A program made the translations under genes and the position numbers. Shown here one piece after another: positions 22,671 through 37,500 of a DNA stretch of 64,000 nucleotides. This DNA comes from Numida meleagris. Taxonomy: Eukaryota; Chordata; Aves; Galliformes; Numididae. How positions within the stretch are numbered: the first letter of the stretch is position 1; each line of letters opens with the position of its first letter. The notes beneath the pieces were generated by a model. The model made no database searches and was not told where the DNA came from. It saw only the letters and a program-made list of their open reading frames with translations. The stretch spans positions 26,940,005 through 27,004,004 of the forward strand of contig NC_034412.1 of NCBI RefSeq assembly GCF_002078875.1. Reading direction: 5' to 3'.

Positions 22671-25600
22671 GACCCTCTGGATTTGGGACTGCCCAGATAT
22701 AAATCTCAGTATAGAACACCTCAAACAATTTCACTGTTTTAATTTCAGGTTCATGTTTTCCAAAATGCCTAAACTTTCACAGTTTGAGTTGGACTTCATA
22801 AATGCAAATGACCCTGTTAGAAAATGTTAGGCTGAAAGCAAGGAAAGTCATTTTTCTTTACAATTACAGTACAAGCCTCATATGTGCAGTATACTAATCT
22901 TCACTTTATTATACAACTGAAGTTATATAAAGTTCTTTATAATCAGAATAACAATAATTTGGATGTGATTTTATGCAGCAGAGCAATTGCAACTACAAGA
23001 CATTTTCCATTTAGTATAAATGTACTCTAAATAGTCTTAATTTTGGAGCCACAAGTAGAAGAGCTACTATTTAAATACTATTTCCTAAGCAAAACCCTGC
23101 TGCTACAAACCCCTTTTTTATCTAACACATTGCAACTGAAATTAAAGCTTTAAGTAGAATGTTTACTATGTTCTGTCAACTCCTGCTCACAGTAAATATA
23201 AGCAAGGTACAGTGTGGGATTGATTGCCCTTGATTTCAGATCCAGAAAATAAATTGAGTTCTGTAGCTCACAGAAGCATTGGTCCTTGTCAGAACTAACC
23301 CTAGCATTTTTCTGTGGATCTATAGGAGGCAAAAAAGTGTTCCATAGACAAGGAACTTCCAGAATAAGTGTAAGATTTGAGACAAGTTAGGAAAAATGAT
23401 TATCTGAGGTATACTGAAGTGAGACATTGTAAGATATGTTCGAGTGAAATCCATATATACAGAGTGAAAATGGAGATGAATGTTCTAAGTAAAAATTAGA
23501 CTGGAGTGACTCTACAGCAATGTAGTAGATGATGGGGTTTTTTTTGTTTTTGTTTTTTTTAGATTATTGCCAGGTTTGTATTTGTTGGTCTTATTAATAT
23601 ACTGAAAAAGTCTTGAATGCTGGAGAGGTTTTTAAAAGTGTGAAGCTTTTGAGAATTGCACTAAATCCTCTGACAATTTGTGTGTTTGCCTTTTGATTTT
23701 TCATGTTAAATTTATTCTCTTTCAAATCTTGATGAAATTTGAAAGACCTAATTATTGAACATGAGGCTAATGCAGTACAAGAAAGAAGCTAAGACAAGTG
23801 AAGCTGAAGGACTCTTTGGTAAGTCAGCTCAAAGAAAGAGGTTAAAGGCAGAAAACAAGGATACACTACCACACAGAAGAGAGGCTATCTGCTTTCAAAG
23901 TCTTCTAAATAGGTTGATATAAGTGGTGCATACTTTTTCATTGACCTTCTCCAAAGGGTGTAAATGAAGGAAAAATAAAACAGCTCATTTGCTATCTAAA
24001 TAGTCCATAGTTATTAAATCTGTAGGAAGTCTGCAGGGCTTATACTGAATATTATAAAAGAAAACATAGGAAACTACAAGAGTAGAGCTATTGAGGAAGG
24101 CAGATCTGTTAAAGCTGATGATGTTCATTGTGAGTGCCTTTTGTCATCACCAGTGCAAAGCCTGTTATTATTGGTGGATACATCAAATATAGATACAAAA
24201 TGAGAAAATGCCCACAGAGAATGGGACTGTGCTCTCCCACAATTTTGCTGGGGGCCTGCAGTCACTCGTAGTCATGTGATTTACTGTGGGTCACTAATCA
24301 AAACTCAAAGAATCTTGTTGATTACCTCCATTTAACTGAGTAAACAAGATAATTTGAAGCATGGTTCTAGCAATAGACTTCTACAAGTCTTCACTACCCA
24401 GCTGTGCAAAACAGTTTCAAAAGGTAAATATGGAATACCTGATAACAAATGTATTATTTAAACCAAACTGTTAGGATTTATCGCTCATTGTGCTGTATGG
24501 TAAATATCTACTGTACACTAGCTCATTGTTTAACATAAATCTTTGTATAACAAATAATTCTAAACAGCTCAGACAAGAGCTTCCTAGAAATATAACACTC
24601 CATACCATCCACCAATTGGCTGTTCAAAGCTTAAGTGCTATGAGGGTCATATACTCTCTCCTATAATGAAGAATAAGTTACCCCATGCATACATCTGTTC
24701 CTGTTCAGGTAATGAAGTTTCTCTTCAATTGATTTACTTGTATCTTGAAGACCTTACAACCTATATGTCAAATTGTGAGTTGCACAAACTTATGGAAACA
24801 CTGTTTGAAAGAGTGAAATGCAAACTTCAAAGGTGGGGAGGCAGCAAGACACATGACCATTTTTAACTCCAACCTTAAAAAAAGTTTAATTTTAATGTGT
24901 GTCAAGAGTACTACAGAATTTGTCAAGACAAATTATGAAATATGATATAATTACTTTTGGTAAATTAAAAAGAGAGAGAGAAATAATATGGTGAACTGGG
25001 TGCCATCAGCACCGCCAAAGAAGTAGATGGCAAAATATATTCTCCACACCTGCTACAGCTTAGGAATGCAAAATACCAGAGCAAGAATACACACCTGAGA
25101 CAGCTTTGTACTTCAATAGACTCACAAGGTGCACAGGCATGATTGGAAGCTTTGCATAGCAAAGTGGAAGGAGAAAAGAGCAAAATATTCTGCTGAATTT
25201 TGTTCTTGAATTGTTTCTTGCTGTATTATAAAGATTCTGTTTTCAAGCATCTGCAGCTATTTAGTGGCTTTAGAAAAAAGTTGTTTGATCTGTCATGTTT
25301 TGTGGACTTTCCTGTTTTCCGTATTTGTACAAGCTTTACATTCTATACATGGTGTTCTCTTTTACCTCTCTTCATGAAAAACTACACATTAGAATGTTTC
25401 AAAGCTGATACAGCTCTGAGAAACATTTTGCTTTGCTAAAAATAAATATACTAGTAGCCATGTAAGCAGTTTGAAAAGGACTTCTGGTGTCAGTAAGTCC
25501 ACAGCCTGTATCTGTTCTGAGAAAACATTACCTGCAGGTCTTCTAGAGCAACTCTGGCAATTAAAGAGCAGAGTCACCCTTTATTCCAGGTTCTGATAAG

Positions 25601-27043
25601 ACTTTCTTCAAATTAGGCAAGACATGATTCAGTGTATAATAGCGCCAATTTACCAAATGTATTATGCTGTTTACTTAAAAATGTTCCTTTCAGGGTAGTC
25701 TTCAGAGACTCAGCATCTCATTTTCATTTCAATCTTTGGTGGACAGGAAGCAACTCCTGCATAATAACTATCAGTTTCATAAAACTAATGAATTTAATAC
25801 TGCTTGTAAATAGTAATAGTGTATCAAATTTGAAAATGTGCAGTAGGAGGCTAACAACTTGTAACAGCACTGACAAGATTCCTGAAAGAGAGGTATAATT
25901 TGGTTTTATCAGCAGCATTTTCAAATGACTGTTTAATTCTACTCCTTTCAGACGAGATAGCAAAACAAAGGTTACAAACAAAGTTGTTCACAACAACTCT
26001 TCAGTTAAAAGAAAAACGATTTTTTTAAGCTTTGTGTACTTCTAGGATTGCTGGGATTAGAAAAGTGGGAATAAAATGTCTAGTAATTACTCCACTTACA
26101 TTATCTCCGTCAATGAGCATAAAAAGATTTCTCTTGAACATATCCTTCATTCAGCTGATTTCTTTTGTTGCTTTTGATGATATTTAGAGTGGAGTAGATG
26201 AGAAATAAAGAGAAATGGAAATCAAGAAAATGAATTCAATTAAGACTCACATATAATGCTTAATACTTTTTTGAGATATAGATTTAGACTTGGCTTGATT
26301 TCAAAGTAATGATCTCTTTGTAGAAATAAGTAATCGAAAGTCACATTCTTGCACACATAAAGTCCTTAATGATGATTATCATAGATTTATCTGGTTTATC
26401 TGATTGATTTGGACATTGGTCCTGAGTCAGTTCCCATGAAAAAGGAAAAAAAGATTCTCATTTGTGGCTACTTTTATGTTCATTTTGTGCCTGTAGCAGT
26501 TCAGTGTTTGCTGGAGCAATCCTAAAACTCTTGTACGTAATTATCTCAACACTTGACTATATTATCTGAAAAAGTGCTACAGGCCAGTACAAATGGTCTC
26601 TCTCTTCTGAGTGTATGAGCTAAACTGTAAGTAGAAAGTTGGACTACGAAATTGCATTTTTCTTTTAAAGTAACCAGAAATGTGAAATGTTAAAATTCAT
26701 ATAATCATTGTATTAAATTTTAAATACAATAAATCCTGTAGTTCATAACTAAACCATCTTCATTTAGTTGTTGTCTTACTGAAAGATAAATGGTTATTAA
26801 TACCAGTGGAAAGAAAGATTAGCTGTGAAACTTAAGCCCTTTGCTATTTTTTGCTTCTCTCTGCAGTTAAGAAAATGTTTCATAAGCTAAACAGCTATTT
26901 TGTATGTTTTTTTATATCTCAGTCGGCTGACATATGACTTAAAGTTTCTTACTAACAGGTTTGTTTTACTAGCATCAAGGTAACATTATTTTTTAGAAAA
27001 GTGCTGCCATTAATAAGTGATCCAGAATAACCAATTGGTTATA
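22671..27043. other. No gene seen
   Basis: About 4.4 kb of AT-rich sequence. ORFs reach at most 88 codons (25632-25898 and, on the other strand, 25724-25981), with no domain recognised. Poly-T near 23537-23560. No repeats that I can name. Confidence 0.5.
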
Positions 27044-27144
27044 TGGCCTGGTCTAGTGGTTGGCAACCCTGCACACAGCAGGGGGGATCAAACTAGATGA
27101 TCATTATAGTCCTTTTCAACCCTGGCCATTCTATGATTCTATGA
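27044..27144 (+). mobile_element. CR1 3'-terminal fragment
   Basis: About 100 bp matching only the end of CR1: GTGGTTGGCAACCCTGCAC, then the GATGATC...GTCCTTTT stretch, ending in two perfect ATTCTATG units (27128-27143). It is an extreme 5' truncation. Confidence 0.95.
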
Positions 27145-30100
27145 ATTTTAACATTTCTAAAGTTTAAACTTCATGAGAAAATAAAAACATTTCACTTACA
27201 TTTCATCTTGAAATCTGATTGTTCAGCATAGGTGTAAATGTGAAACTTTAACATCTTCAGTTTTTGACTTTTTGTTTTCTCAGTCATGAAAAATCCACTA
27301 CAGACATTATTTTACAGAAAGGCCCAGATTCAGGTTGCTTTTACTCTGAGAAAGAACGTAACCTTGCACCTACAGCTAAACAACTTCCCACATAAATAAG
27401 ATAATTTTATTCTCATAACAAAATTTATTCTCGTAAAATGAGAGACAAAGTTGAAAACCAAGTATTCGTATCCTATAATCCAGTAAAAATGCTATTGTGT
27501 CCTGTTAAATAGTTAAATAAAAATAAACGGCTTCATCTAAGGACTTCTGAATCTAACAACTTCCATCAGATTCCTCCCCTGCCACTTCACAATGACTTGG
27601 AAACACAAAATCCTTTTTCCACATAATAAAACCAGTAGGTCAGTGTCATTCACTTGCTGGGAAAAGGCTTTGAAAGAAGGTCAGAATAATCATTGTAGAT
27701 TATTATTATTATTTTTAATAATATGTATTTTTCTGCGAAGGAAATGACAAAATTTGAAGGTAATTAGATCACAATGATCACACATGATTTAAAGTGTTTT
27801 CTTCTTTAAAGGATATCACTATCACCATTTCACTATTAGGGAAAAGTGTGGTGGAGTGATTTACTCAAGGTTATTCTGAAAGTTCGTGATAGCCTTACAA
27901 AAAGAATTCAAGCTGTGCAGCCTGCATAGATCACAGTGAGTAAGGGAAAAGCAATGAGAATCTGAAATATCTCATTATTTCTTTCTTTTAGACTGGGCCT
28001 TATGTGTGTTATTAGAAATACTATATACAAATCTGATGCCCTTCCCAGTGGAGTTTAAACTCTTAAATGGGCAACATGAAGAGAAGAGGATAATGCAAGT
28101 GAAAGCAGCCAGCCCCTTTGATATTTTTTGTCAGTTCCTCAGATAACCATTTAGAAAGATTGAGACATACATCGGCACATGAATCTCTCTTTCCTAAGAG
28201 GACTTCATCTAGGAGAGCACCAATATATCATAAACAACTACGCAGATGGTCTAATTTTACTTGCTTTCTTCTATCACTTTCTTGAGAAAAGAAGTAGGTT
28301 TAACAGGCTAGCTGAAAGCGTTAAGTCTCAGGGGAGAAAGCTGAGGCAATACGAAGGAAGCAGTAAAAAGAATTAAATGGGTGAAAGCAAGTAAGATATG
28401 TATATATAAGAAAGTGAAAACAGGAAGTTTCACTGTGAGGGAACATGAAAAGTTTTTCCTTCTCTTCAGACAGAAAGGGGCAGGAGAACATTGCCTTATT
28501 TCTAGGAATGTCTGGGTTTGTCTTTGTTTGACAGCCAAATCAATACCACCCTTTTCGTTAGACTAAGTTAACATACTCCTTGAGAAAGTGCCATTGCTTT
28601 TTGAGATCAGTCCTCAGAAATGCAGCAAAGACTGTGAATGTGTTGTAATATTCAGCTGTGTTCGACATTGCATAGCTTGCACAATCCAGAAAACCCACCT
28701 ACTCTGGAAATCAGTCATGAATGCAGTGAACAGATACTTAGCCATTCCAGAGGTATTTTAAAGAAACTAACATCAGAAGAAGGAATTCCCTGGAAACTCA
28801 TAATGGGCAAGAACCCATCTTAAAATTCCTTTAATCCTGCAGATGGCCATCTGGTCTTCTAAGGCAAGAGAGGACAAGATTTTCCAGCAGGATGAAATGA
28901 TGAGTCTAATAGGTCCTTGGACAGGGGAATTAACCCCATGAATAAATTTGAGAGAAGCATCTAAGATGAGAAAATAAAGGGGAATAGAACAGATTATAAA
29001 GGCTGATTAACCTGCCTTCCTACCTTAATATTTTTATCCACTATCTCTGCATTTGCAATTCCCAAAACCACTGAATGTTTACCTGGATGGGCTAATCCTG
29101 AGTGTATAGACAAGATTCACCACATGAGAGGCTGTCTTTGGTGTCTATTTATATAAGAACATTTTCCTTCCCCCACCAAAACCTAGAGCTCCAGGAGCTT
29201 TGTGTGTATTTCAGGGCTGCTCACTTTGTTTTGCCTGTTTCAGAAGGTCACTATGTGACTGCCACTGATATGCAAATCCTTTGCATGTTTTCTGCAAAGA
29301 ATGTAGTCTGGCAATGGATACTCAGTTTTACTAGCACTTGTCTGTAGGATTGCTCTCAGCTGAGTCAGAAGCAATTGGGTCAGAAGCTTGATCTTCGGCC
29401 AATGTCTAGGCCATACCTCAGATATACATCTGCAATTTTAAGGTGGTTTTGAGAAGTCCTTTCTGTAGTAAAATAATGCAGCCTTTTGTCTCTGATTTTT
29501 TTATTGAAATAGACTTTGGAAGTGCATAGATAGATACAGATGGAAGGGTTCTGGCTGACATACAGGGCTTCACAAAGGATTTGAGTGTTGTGAGTCCATG
29601 AACATCAGTATCAGTAGGATAGTTTTATCCAAATCCCATGGGGTTGAGCACTATCTTGATCTATGGTGTATTTATACAACAACTGTAAGGCAGGAGAACA
29701 GTAGTGTTGTAGAGGTGAACTGAGGCAGTGCAAGGGAGGCTACACAGCTTGTTACATTCTGATGCAAAATTAAGAATACTCTGCATGACTTTTGTCTAGC
29801 TGATTGGTAATAACCAGCAAGCTGTGAACAACAGCAGTGTCTGCTTACGTATGGCTGCATGTGCTCGTCTGTACTCACTGGCAATTTCTGTAGCTGGGGC
29901 TGCCAGCCATTCTGGTAGCTAGCAGCTAAGAATTTATGATAACATAAGAAATCTAATGAAATTCCTTCATGACAGAGAGGGGATTGCTCTTACCAGAAAT
30001 GCAGGTGCTAATGTAACACCAGAGTTTGCTTGAAATATATGAGGCTAATGTTATGGCATGCGTCTGTGTCACAGAGATACAAGAAGACAGGGCATGCACC

Positions 30101-30964
30101 AGGATGTGTGATTTCTGGAAATATTTCATAAAAATGTGATTCTCCTTCATAGTTTTCTGTATGTACTGGCAGACTGATACGGAATCAGGTGGGAATATTG
30201 CTGGGTCCTGTGGCAACAGCAAAGAGAAGGAACAGCTAAAGGGCTTGTCAGTAATGACTATAATGAGCTAAAATAGAAGTTCAGGCTTTGGGGATTAAAG
30301 ATATCAAAACTATTGAGTTATTACCAAAGTATGTCTTTGAAAACTGAGAGATCATCTTTCATTTATGTTAAAATACTATTTGCATTATACTCTAAAATGT
30401 TGTGCCATGTGATTGTGAAATAGAAGAATCCAGAAGAAAATAAGTCATAAAACAGTCATTCTGAAATATACATTTCTGTTACTTAGGTAAAGAAAAAAAT
30501 CTGGTTACTCAGGGAGGGGAAAGTGGGGTGAAAATACAACTTATACAATGAGAGTTAATGACTGAAGGTATTCAATGGACTGATTTTTATGGCTCAGTAG
30601 TAAACCTTTTGAAGGAGAGGTTTATAGCACAAGTGCTGATGCTATCTTAAACACCATAAGAAGTCCTTTACTGTTACCAGATTTCTGGGATTTCTTTTTT
30701 TTTTTAAATAGCAACACCTTTGGAAAAGAAATAGTACAGGTTATTTTACTAAGTACAACAGCTGAGGAAAGGTAGCTTTTTGCTCTACTAAAATAGGCAT
30801 TAATTCTAAAAATTATTAAATTTCTAGCAACATACTGTAAATAACTGTAACAAAAATGTTGACCTTTTGCAGTTTAGTTCAAACTTTCAAAGTGAGTTAT
30901 GCTTTAAAAAAAATCTTTAATTCTGCTAATTATTGATTTTTGTCTCATTATGTTAACTATTCTT
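27145..30964. other. No gene seen
   Basis: About 3.8 kb, AT-rich. Scattered ORFs of 60-89 codons (28179-28376, 28308-28538 minus, 29102-29347, 29953-30222 minus and others) with no recognisable motif or splice context. Confidence 0.5.
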
Positions 30965-31505
30965 TTTGCTAGCTCTACGTGGAATGGGGTAGAGAATTGG
31001 AAAGGTAAGAGTGTAAAGAACTCATGGATTGAAATAAAGACAGCAGAGCATGTAAAGCAAAAGCTGTATGTGCAAACAAAGCAAAGCCAGGAATTCAGTT
31101 GCACCTTTCCATTGGCAGGCAGATGTTCAACCTCACCCAGGAGAACAGGATTCATCATGTAGTGCTTTTTCGGAATGACAAATGCCAACACTCCAAATGT
31201 TTCCCCTCCTCCTTCTTTACCCCAATTTTTATTGCTGAGCAGAATGCAATATGGTATGGGACATCCCAGTGGCCAGTCTCGGTCAGCTGTCCTGTCTGTG
31301 TTCCCTCCCAACTCCTTGTGGACCCCAGTCCCTCTGTGACAGGGCAACACAAGGAGCAGAAAAGTCCTTGGGTCTGTGCAGCGCTGCTCAGCGACAACTA
31401 TAACATCAGTGTGCTGTCACCACTATTTTAATCAAAAATCCAAAACATGTCATTGCATGAGCCTCCACAAAGAAAATTAACTTTATCTCTGCCAAAACCA
31501 TGACA
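30965..31505 (+). mobile_element. Degraded avian ERV LTR, family B copy 1
   Basis: The block shares a distinctive order of segments with 41261-41715: GTGGAATGGGGTAGAGAATTGG, then an AACTCATGG...GAAATAAAGACA stretch, ATATGGTATGGGACATCCC, and GTCAGCTGTCCTG followed by a CCCTCCCAACTCC segment. The right end GCCAAAACCATGACA terminates with TGACA, as ERVL LTRs do. This architecture matches a very common bird ERVL-type LTR family. The left end is eroded and no target duplication was found. Overlapping ORFs on both strands (30904-31431) come from the LTR and are not genes. Confidence 0.75.
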
Positions 31506-34500
31506 TGTGGTTAATTAGGTGAAGACCAGGCACTAATAATTTCAGCTTTATCTCCTGGAATGTCAGTTTATATTGCAGGATGTATTGAGGAATTCCATTG
31601 TTATAGATGATTAGCTACAAATTGAAATAAGAAACTGAAAATTTTCTACTGCTTTTAAGGACTGATCCAATATGAGTGGCACTCTATAAAAAAAAAAAAA
31701 AAAGTAGCCATAAATTGAAAAACACATCCAACTAGTTTTGTAACAAAAAATAATGTAGTGAGGATTCTCTCAGCTGTTGAAAATGGATTCCATTATGTAT
31801 CAATCACCACATATATGGCTCTTGTTATTTTAATACTATTTTTATACCTTTTTTAAAAGAAGACTAGCCCATTGTTTCATAACACTGTGTAGAGAAGATT
31901 TATGTATGGTTATAAAGTTGGCTGTGGAAATTATATCACTTGGAATGTTTTTTTTCAGAGGAAAATCACATCAGGCTGGCCAACCTGTCTGCACTGTGTG
32001 ATGAAGTGTGAGGGCTTTATTTCCAGATTTTCTATAAAACTAAAATTTATATTATTCTTGCTGCTCAGATGATAATTCTGGGTCACCATTAAACGATTCC
32101 TTCAGGCAGAACTCCCAAGAGTATTTTATTTCTTTTAGTATTAAACAAGCAGGAGCCAAGTGAATCTTAAATCTGTAGGGTGTCAAAAATGGGAAACTAT
32201 ATTAAGTTTTGGATGCTGATGTAAGGGAGAATAGTCATACATTTTAAAAATTCAAGAGCATTATATTTGCAAAGATACACATGATTTGTATTAGAGCAGT
32301 AGCTAGACATATCAAAGGATCTTTACAAGTTAGACTTGCGACATGATAAAACGTAGGTATTATCATTCAAGTATGGTTTAAGATTTTGAATGTTGACAGA
32401 ATACAGGAGTTGAGGACTAGTTTTCTTTCAGATTTATAAGGATAAGACCCACTTTCTTCCAAGAAACACTTTACACGCGCTATTCATTCTCTTTTCATTC
32501 CCTTGTACAAATGTTTTCCCTCTTCATGGAAGATTTAATTTGATCACATTAGTGTTCTACTGTTCTCTAATCATAAGTAGAGTTAGTGGCTGTTTTACAG
32601 TTTGGTGTAATTCAAACAATTATATTCCATAAATTGTGGTTGTTAGTAGAAAGCCAAGAGCAAAGCAGCTCAAGGCAGTGAAAAGCATAACAAACAGGGA
32701 ATTTATACCACTTCTAGTTAGCAAAGCAGAATTTGCTCTCAGGTTTGTTTCACAGGAAAAAAAAAAGAGTAAAATAGCACATTTGGCTGATAGTTAAATG
32801 ATTTTAGCAGGCTTAGAAACACAGAGACTCTTCACTTCGTTACTGAAATCTGGCAGATCAACTGAAGACAAATTCCATTTTGAAATAAATATTTTGGATC
32901 ACAGTGAAACCATGCTGCTAATATTAGCCAAGCTGGCAAATTAACAGGAACTCCTTGTTCCGTTGTTTTTTCTTCTTTTGTATTCCAACAATGGACTTTA
33001 AATGTTTAATGTTGGAAATGAGCCAACATTAAGGACTAATTTCCATTTAGTGGTTTAATGAAGTAATAAACACACTTTGATTCAGATTAAAAGCTTTTTC
33101 CCCTCCAAACTGAAAGCACTTCAGTATCTGTCTGTAGTTTCAATGTTTATACAAAAATAGCTGGTAGCTACAATATTTCATTAAAACAAAACAAACAAAC
33201 AAATGCCAAAAAGATAAATTTAGCACTCACTACTTCCTGAAGCAGCTAATCTTTAGTGCTCAGAATCTTCAGAGTGTGTGGATAAGCAAAGCAAAATCCT
33301 CTGTTCAGATCAGTCACAAATGTATGGCTTGATTTGTTCTGCGACCAAGTTTAAACCAACACAAATGAGGGCACTTCCTGCAATCCCTACACTCATCTCT
33401 ACTGTTTCCTTTACTACTCCCAGACAGCTACTTGCAGTGTTTGCTGCACAATGTTATATAGTACCTATCCAATAGTCAAATTAACACTATGTTTAATGTG
33501 GAAAATGCAAAGTACATAGGAAGAAGCTTTTCTCCTTAAGTCTTAAAAGCAGTGGGCTAAATCCTGCACCCAGTGATCTTGCGTGAGCAATATTCATACA
33601 ATGGCCCCTAGAAAAACTTGATAACATCTTTGATCAAGACCTAATGGGAAAGAGGGTATTGGCTGCAAGAATGAAATAAGTCTTCATAAGGCATGAGGAT
33701 CAGTTAATTGTTCTTTATGTAGTACCATCTCTGAGGTTATTTTAGGTTGCAGATTTTTACCTCTACATTTCAAATTTTAAGCAAGGAATCCTTGAAAATG
33801 TTTTAAATCTTCACAAATTAAAGCATTTAATCCTGGAGCTTTTAAATTTATAATGGCTTCTTTAATCAACATTTTCAACAGCAAATTCTAAAGCAGTAAT
33901 TAAATCTTTGGGCTAACTTCAGCCCTTAGCTGAATGCAAGAACCACTTAAAAATTTAGGTCCAGTACAATGATTCATCTTTACTAAAGATTCACACTGAG
34001 TATTACAACAATATTCTGAGAACTGTTTTTTGTTTGATTGATTGTTGTTTTATGTATATATTTATATTTTATGTGTTTAACATTTATGTGCATATCACCA
34101 TACAACTTTACTGGGCTTCTGGAAAAGCTGGATGTTCCTTCCTGGCTGTACTGAAGCCTCTGCAGTTCACTGAAGACATGGATTAATGATTTATCTATGA
34201 ACTCTAAGCTACCTTAAAGTGTAATTTTCTTCTACTCTTTCCCAGTAGTAAACTTTGAATGGTCTTACCTTTGCAGAATGGAAAATTATATTGAGAATCT
34301 ATGACAGTTTCCTGAAACATAAGATTTTTCATTCTTAATTCTAACTAGACCACAAGAAACTGAAGGATTTCTAAACACTGTTGCAGCTATGCTGGAGGTG
34401 GCACAGTGCAGAAATCCAGAAGAACTCAACTGCTACGCAAGAAAAGTGGATAAGCCATAAGGCGGTTCTGACAGTTTTTAGAAAAGGTGGCCAAGTTGTA

Positions 34501-37500
34501 TTTTCTGCCATAAGATCTTTGTGATAATGCTGTCACTCAGCAGACAGATCAGAAAGTATGTCTGGATGGTAGACAGCTCAAGTACTGACCTGTGTTGTAG
34601 AACAGATTGATTTATCCCACGTTTGCTTGTGAACAACAGAAACAGTAAAAGAGATAATGTACACCTATCCAACAGCATTTAACCTGCTCAAAATTATATT
34701 GACATTAAAACATTTTTTTACTAATGGAATTGCAGGAAAATTGCGCCTAGTGTATTCATGTTAGGTTTTATTTTATTATTACAGGCTGTTTAAGTCATAC
34801 TTAGACAGCTCCTTTAGCTGTCTGAACAAATCACTACTGTAGAGAGTAGGAATATATGGAGAAGAGGAATTCTTGTTATCATCTGTGTCTGTTGATGATG
34901 GGAGTGACAGGCAGTTGTATACAATGGATTAATCATGTCATTTTGACAGGTAGCAAAGGGACAGAGTGTGGCTACGTGCCACATTCCCAAGTGTCACTGA
35001 GCCATGTTCTTATTTTTTTCTGTCATTTTTCATGAAATGCAAACAGACTGTACATTTGCTACCCGTACACTTCCAGTGTATACGTAATATAAATTCTCTG
35101 TAGTACAAAACCTCTTTCGCCCAGAGATTGCCAGGGCTTTATTTATGCGTATGCATACATGTGTCTGAAGAGGGAGAGGATGCACTTATCATCAGGTACT
35201 GTTCTTTTAAAAAGAACAGACCTGGCAAGTAATTAATCATATTGCTTGACAGTTGTGCCTCTGCAGACAGTAGAGTGCTCCCAAGCTAAGGTCTTCTCAT
35301 GTCCTGCTCTGCTCGTCAGATTCCCATCTATTTCCTGAAAATGCTGTAGGTTTCTGCTCACTAAATGCTACAGAAAGACTTGTAAAAAAATCAAGCAGAA
35401 ATTAACATTACATGTTTTCTCTGTTGCTTTGTATTAGCTTCCTCAGGAGAGCCTGGTCATGGAGTCCTGAGATGCACTGACAAATAGTGAATGATGATAA
35501 GATTATTATTCAAGATGTATCCATTTGGGCTTAGAAACTGTAGATGATGCCCCTTATCATCAGCTGGTTTTGAGTAATAGAGCCCTGAAACATTATAAGA
35601 TTGTGAAATGTGTTCTGTGAATTTATACACTCCAGGTTTCCTTATAACCTTCATATGTAAAGGGGTTATCGGTTGCATGTGGTGTGCATTGCACTTTGCT
35701 TTGAGTACTGACATAACTTTCTGAAGTGATGGGCAATAGAGCTCAGAGAAAAATGCAGATATTTACTATTAAGAAGACTGTTTCAGATTGTTTCCTCTTT
35801 CTCTCTCTCTTTAATAAGATCACAATGTCTTCGAAGGTGATTCCTGATACAGTAACAACTACGGATGTGGAATATTTCAGATAGATGGAAATACCTCTGG
35901 TGAATTACAATGGCCTGTTCCCTACGCTGCAGGGCCACTGGGCTGCCTAAGAGCACTAGCAATTAGCCCAGGAGGTGGACAGCTAAAACAAGATGGCACT
36001 GAGGGCTTGCTTTGGATATTTCTCACTAAGACACTGTTCAGCTGACTTGCTTGGAAATAACTGCTAAAGGCTACTCAGTCATGAGCTCTGCAATCCAGTT
36101 AATTAATACTTGTCAGAAGAACTTTACCCTGGATGCTTAATGTCAGGTTATTCTGACCTTTATAATAACACTTGCAGCTTAGATAACTACTTAATAGCAC
36201 CCTGTCTCCTGACTGCTGGCTTTCAGGAATAGGCACAGAGAGCTTCTGATACACATTTTTTTTTTCGTTCAAGACTGTCACCCTCTCTGTCATGCTTTTA
36301 CTTAAAATATTTCACCTAGCCACCGTGCAGACACATCTGTGGCTGTTTTCATGCTGCCCGTGTCCTTTTGCAGACAGTCAATATGTTCTGCAAGCACTTC
36401 TGTGTACTTAAAATTTCACCTTTAAACAAGTTTTCTGGCTGAAGCTATTTTCCTTGCTCACTGCAATATTTTCCCATTATAGCACATTATAGTTCTTATT
36501 CAGTCTAATTCACTAAACATGCATTTAATCAGATCTGCAATTTCTATTTTGCTCTTAGCTTTTAATACAAGCCATTCAGAGGATGTAGACATGTGGTTTG
36601 GGTTTCGGAGATGACTGTCCACACATTTCCTCCCTACCTTTTCTCAGACAGTTATATTGCATAGTCAGGTCGTGGATAAGCAGAAGGAGCAGCAGCAACC
36701 AGGTCCTTCAGCAGCTCACATGTAAAAAAAAAGCTGCCACAAAAATGGGGCTATCATGGTTACCAAGTTAATATCTACAACTACTTGGTCATGAAAAATT
36801 CTCACACAGCAGTTTCCTCTGCTCTGAGATTCACCATTGGTATCTGCACAGGCTTCTGGGCAGACTTACTCTCCAGGCTTCCTTAGCTTTTGTTGGTGGT
36901 CAGGTTCCATTTTGGGATTAACTAGCTAAATAGAATGTCTGGGGGCTTTCTGAAACTGTTCAGGCCACTTTTGCAGCACCATTCTGCCACTTCTGCTTGG
37001 AGTAGTGGAGGTGGGAAACAGCAGGAGCCCTATCTTTCCAAACACTCCACAAAACAAGTAGAGAGCCTGAGGCACTTGGTTTCTAGCACAGGAAAGCTGG
37101 CAGCTGGCAAGGGGTCAGACAATAGTGCCTCAAAATTTGGAAATCCCCCTCAAACTGGTTATCAAGGTTTCAACTCTGTTGAATCAGCATTTCTAGGGGA
37201 AACTTCTTCTATCAGAAGATTTTCCATCTGATCTCATGAGCAGAATAGTGTATTGCAGGAGTATATTTTGAAAAGGTCATTGACTAAATGCCCATTTTCC
37301 ACTTTAGCACATAGAAGATTTAGAGCATGTTTCAAGAGCAGAATGATACCCAAGTGCTCAATTGTCTTTCATATTTTTTTTTCTCCTCAAAATTTCCTGA
37401 CCCAAATGTCTTGTACTGATGCTGCATACCCAGAATTACCCTTTGGAAAATTCTCCCACATGTGGCTTGTACAAGTTGTACTGAATTTTAAAGATTTAAA

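Noticed and set aside
30904..31431. Overlapping 110- and 148-codon ORFs on opposite strands
   Set aside because: They lie inside a recognised LTR and follow its segments; no protein domain.
36935..37231. 98-codon ORF with Ser/Gln-rich product
   Set aside because: No recognised domain, and such lengths occur by chance in 64 kb.
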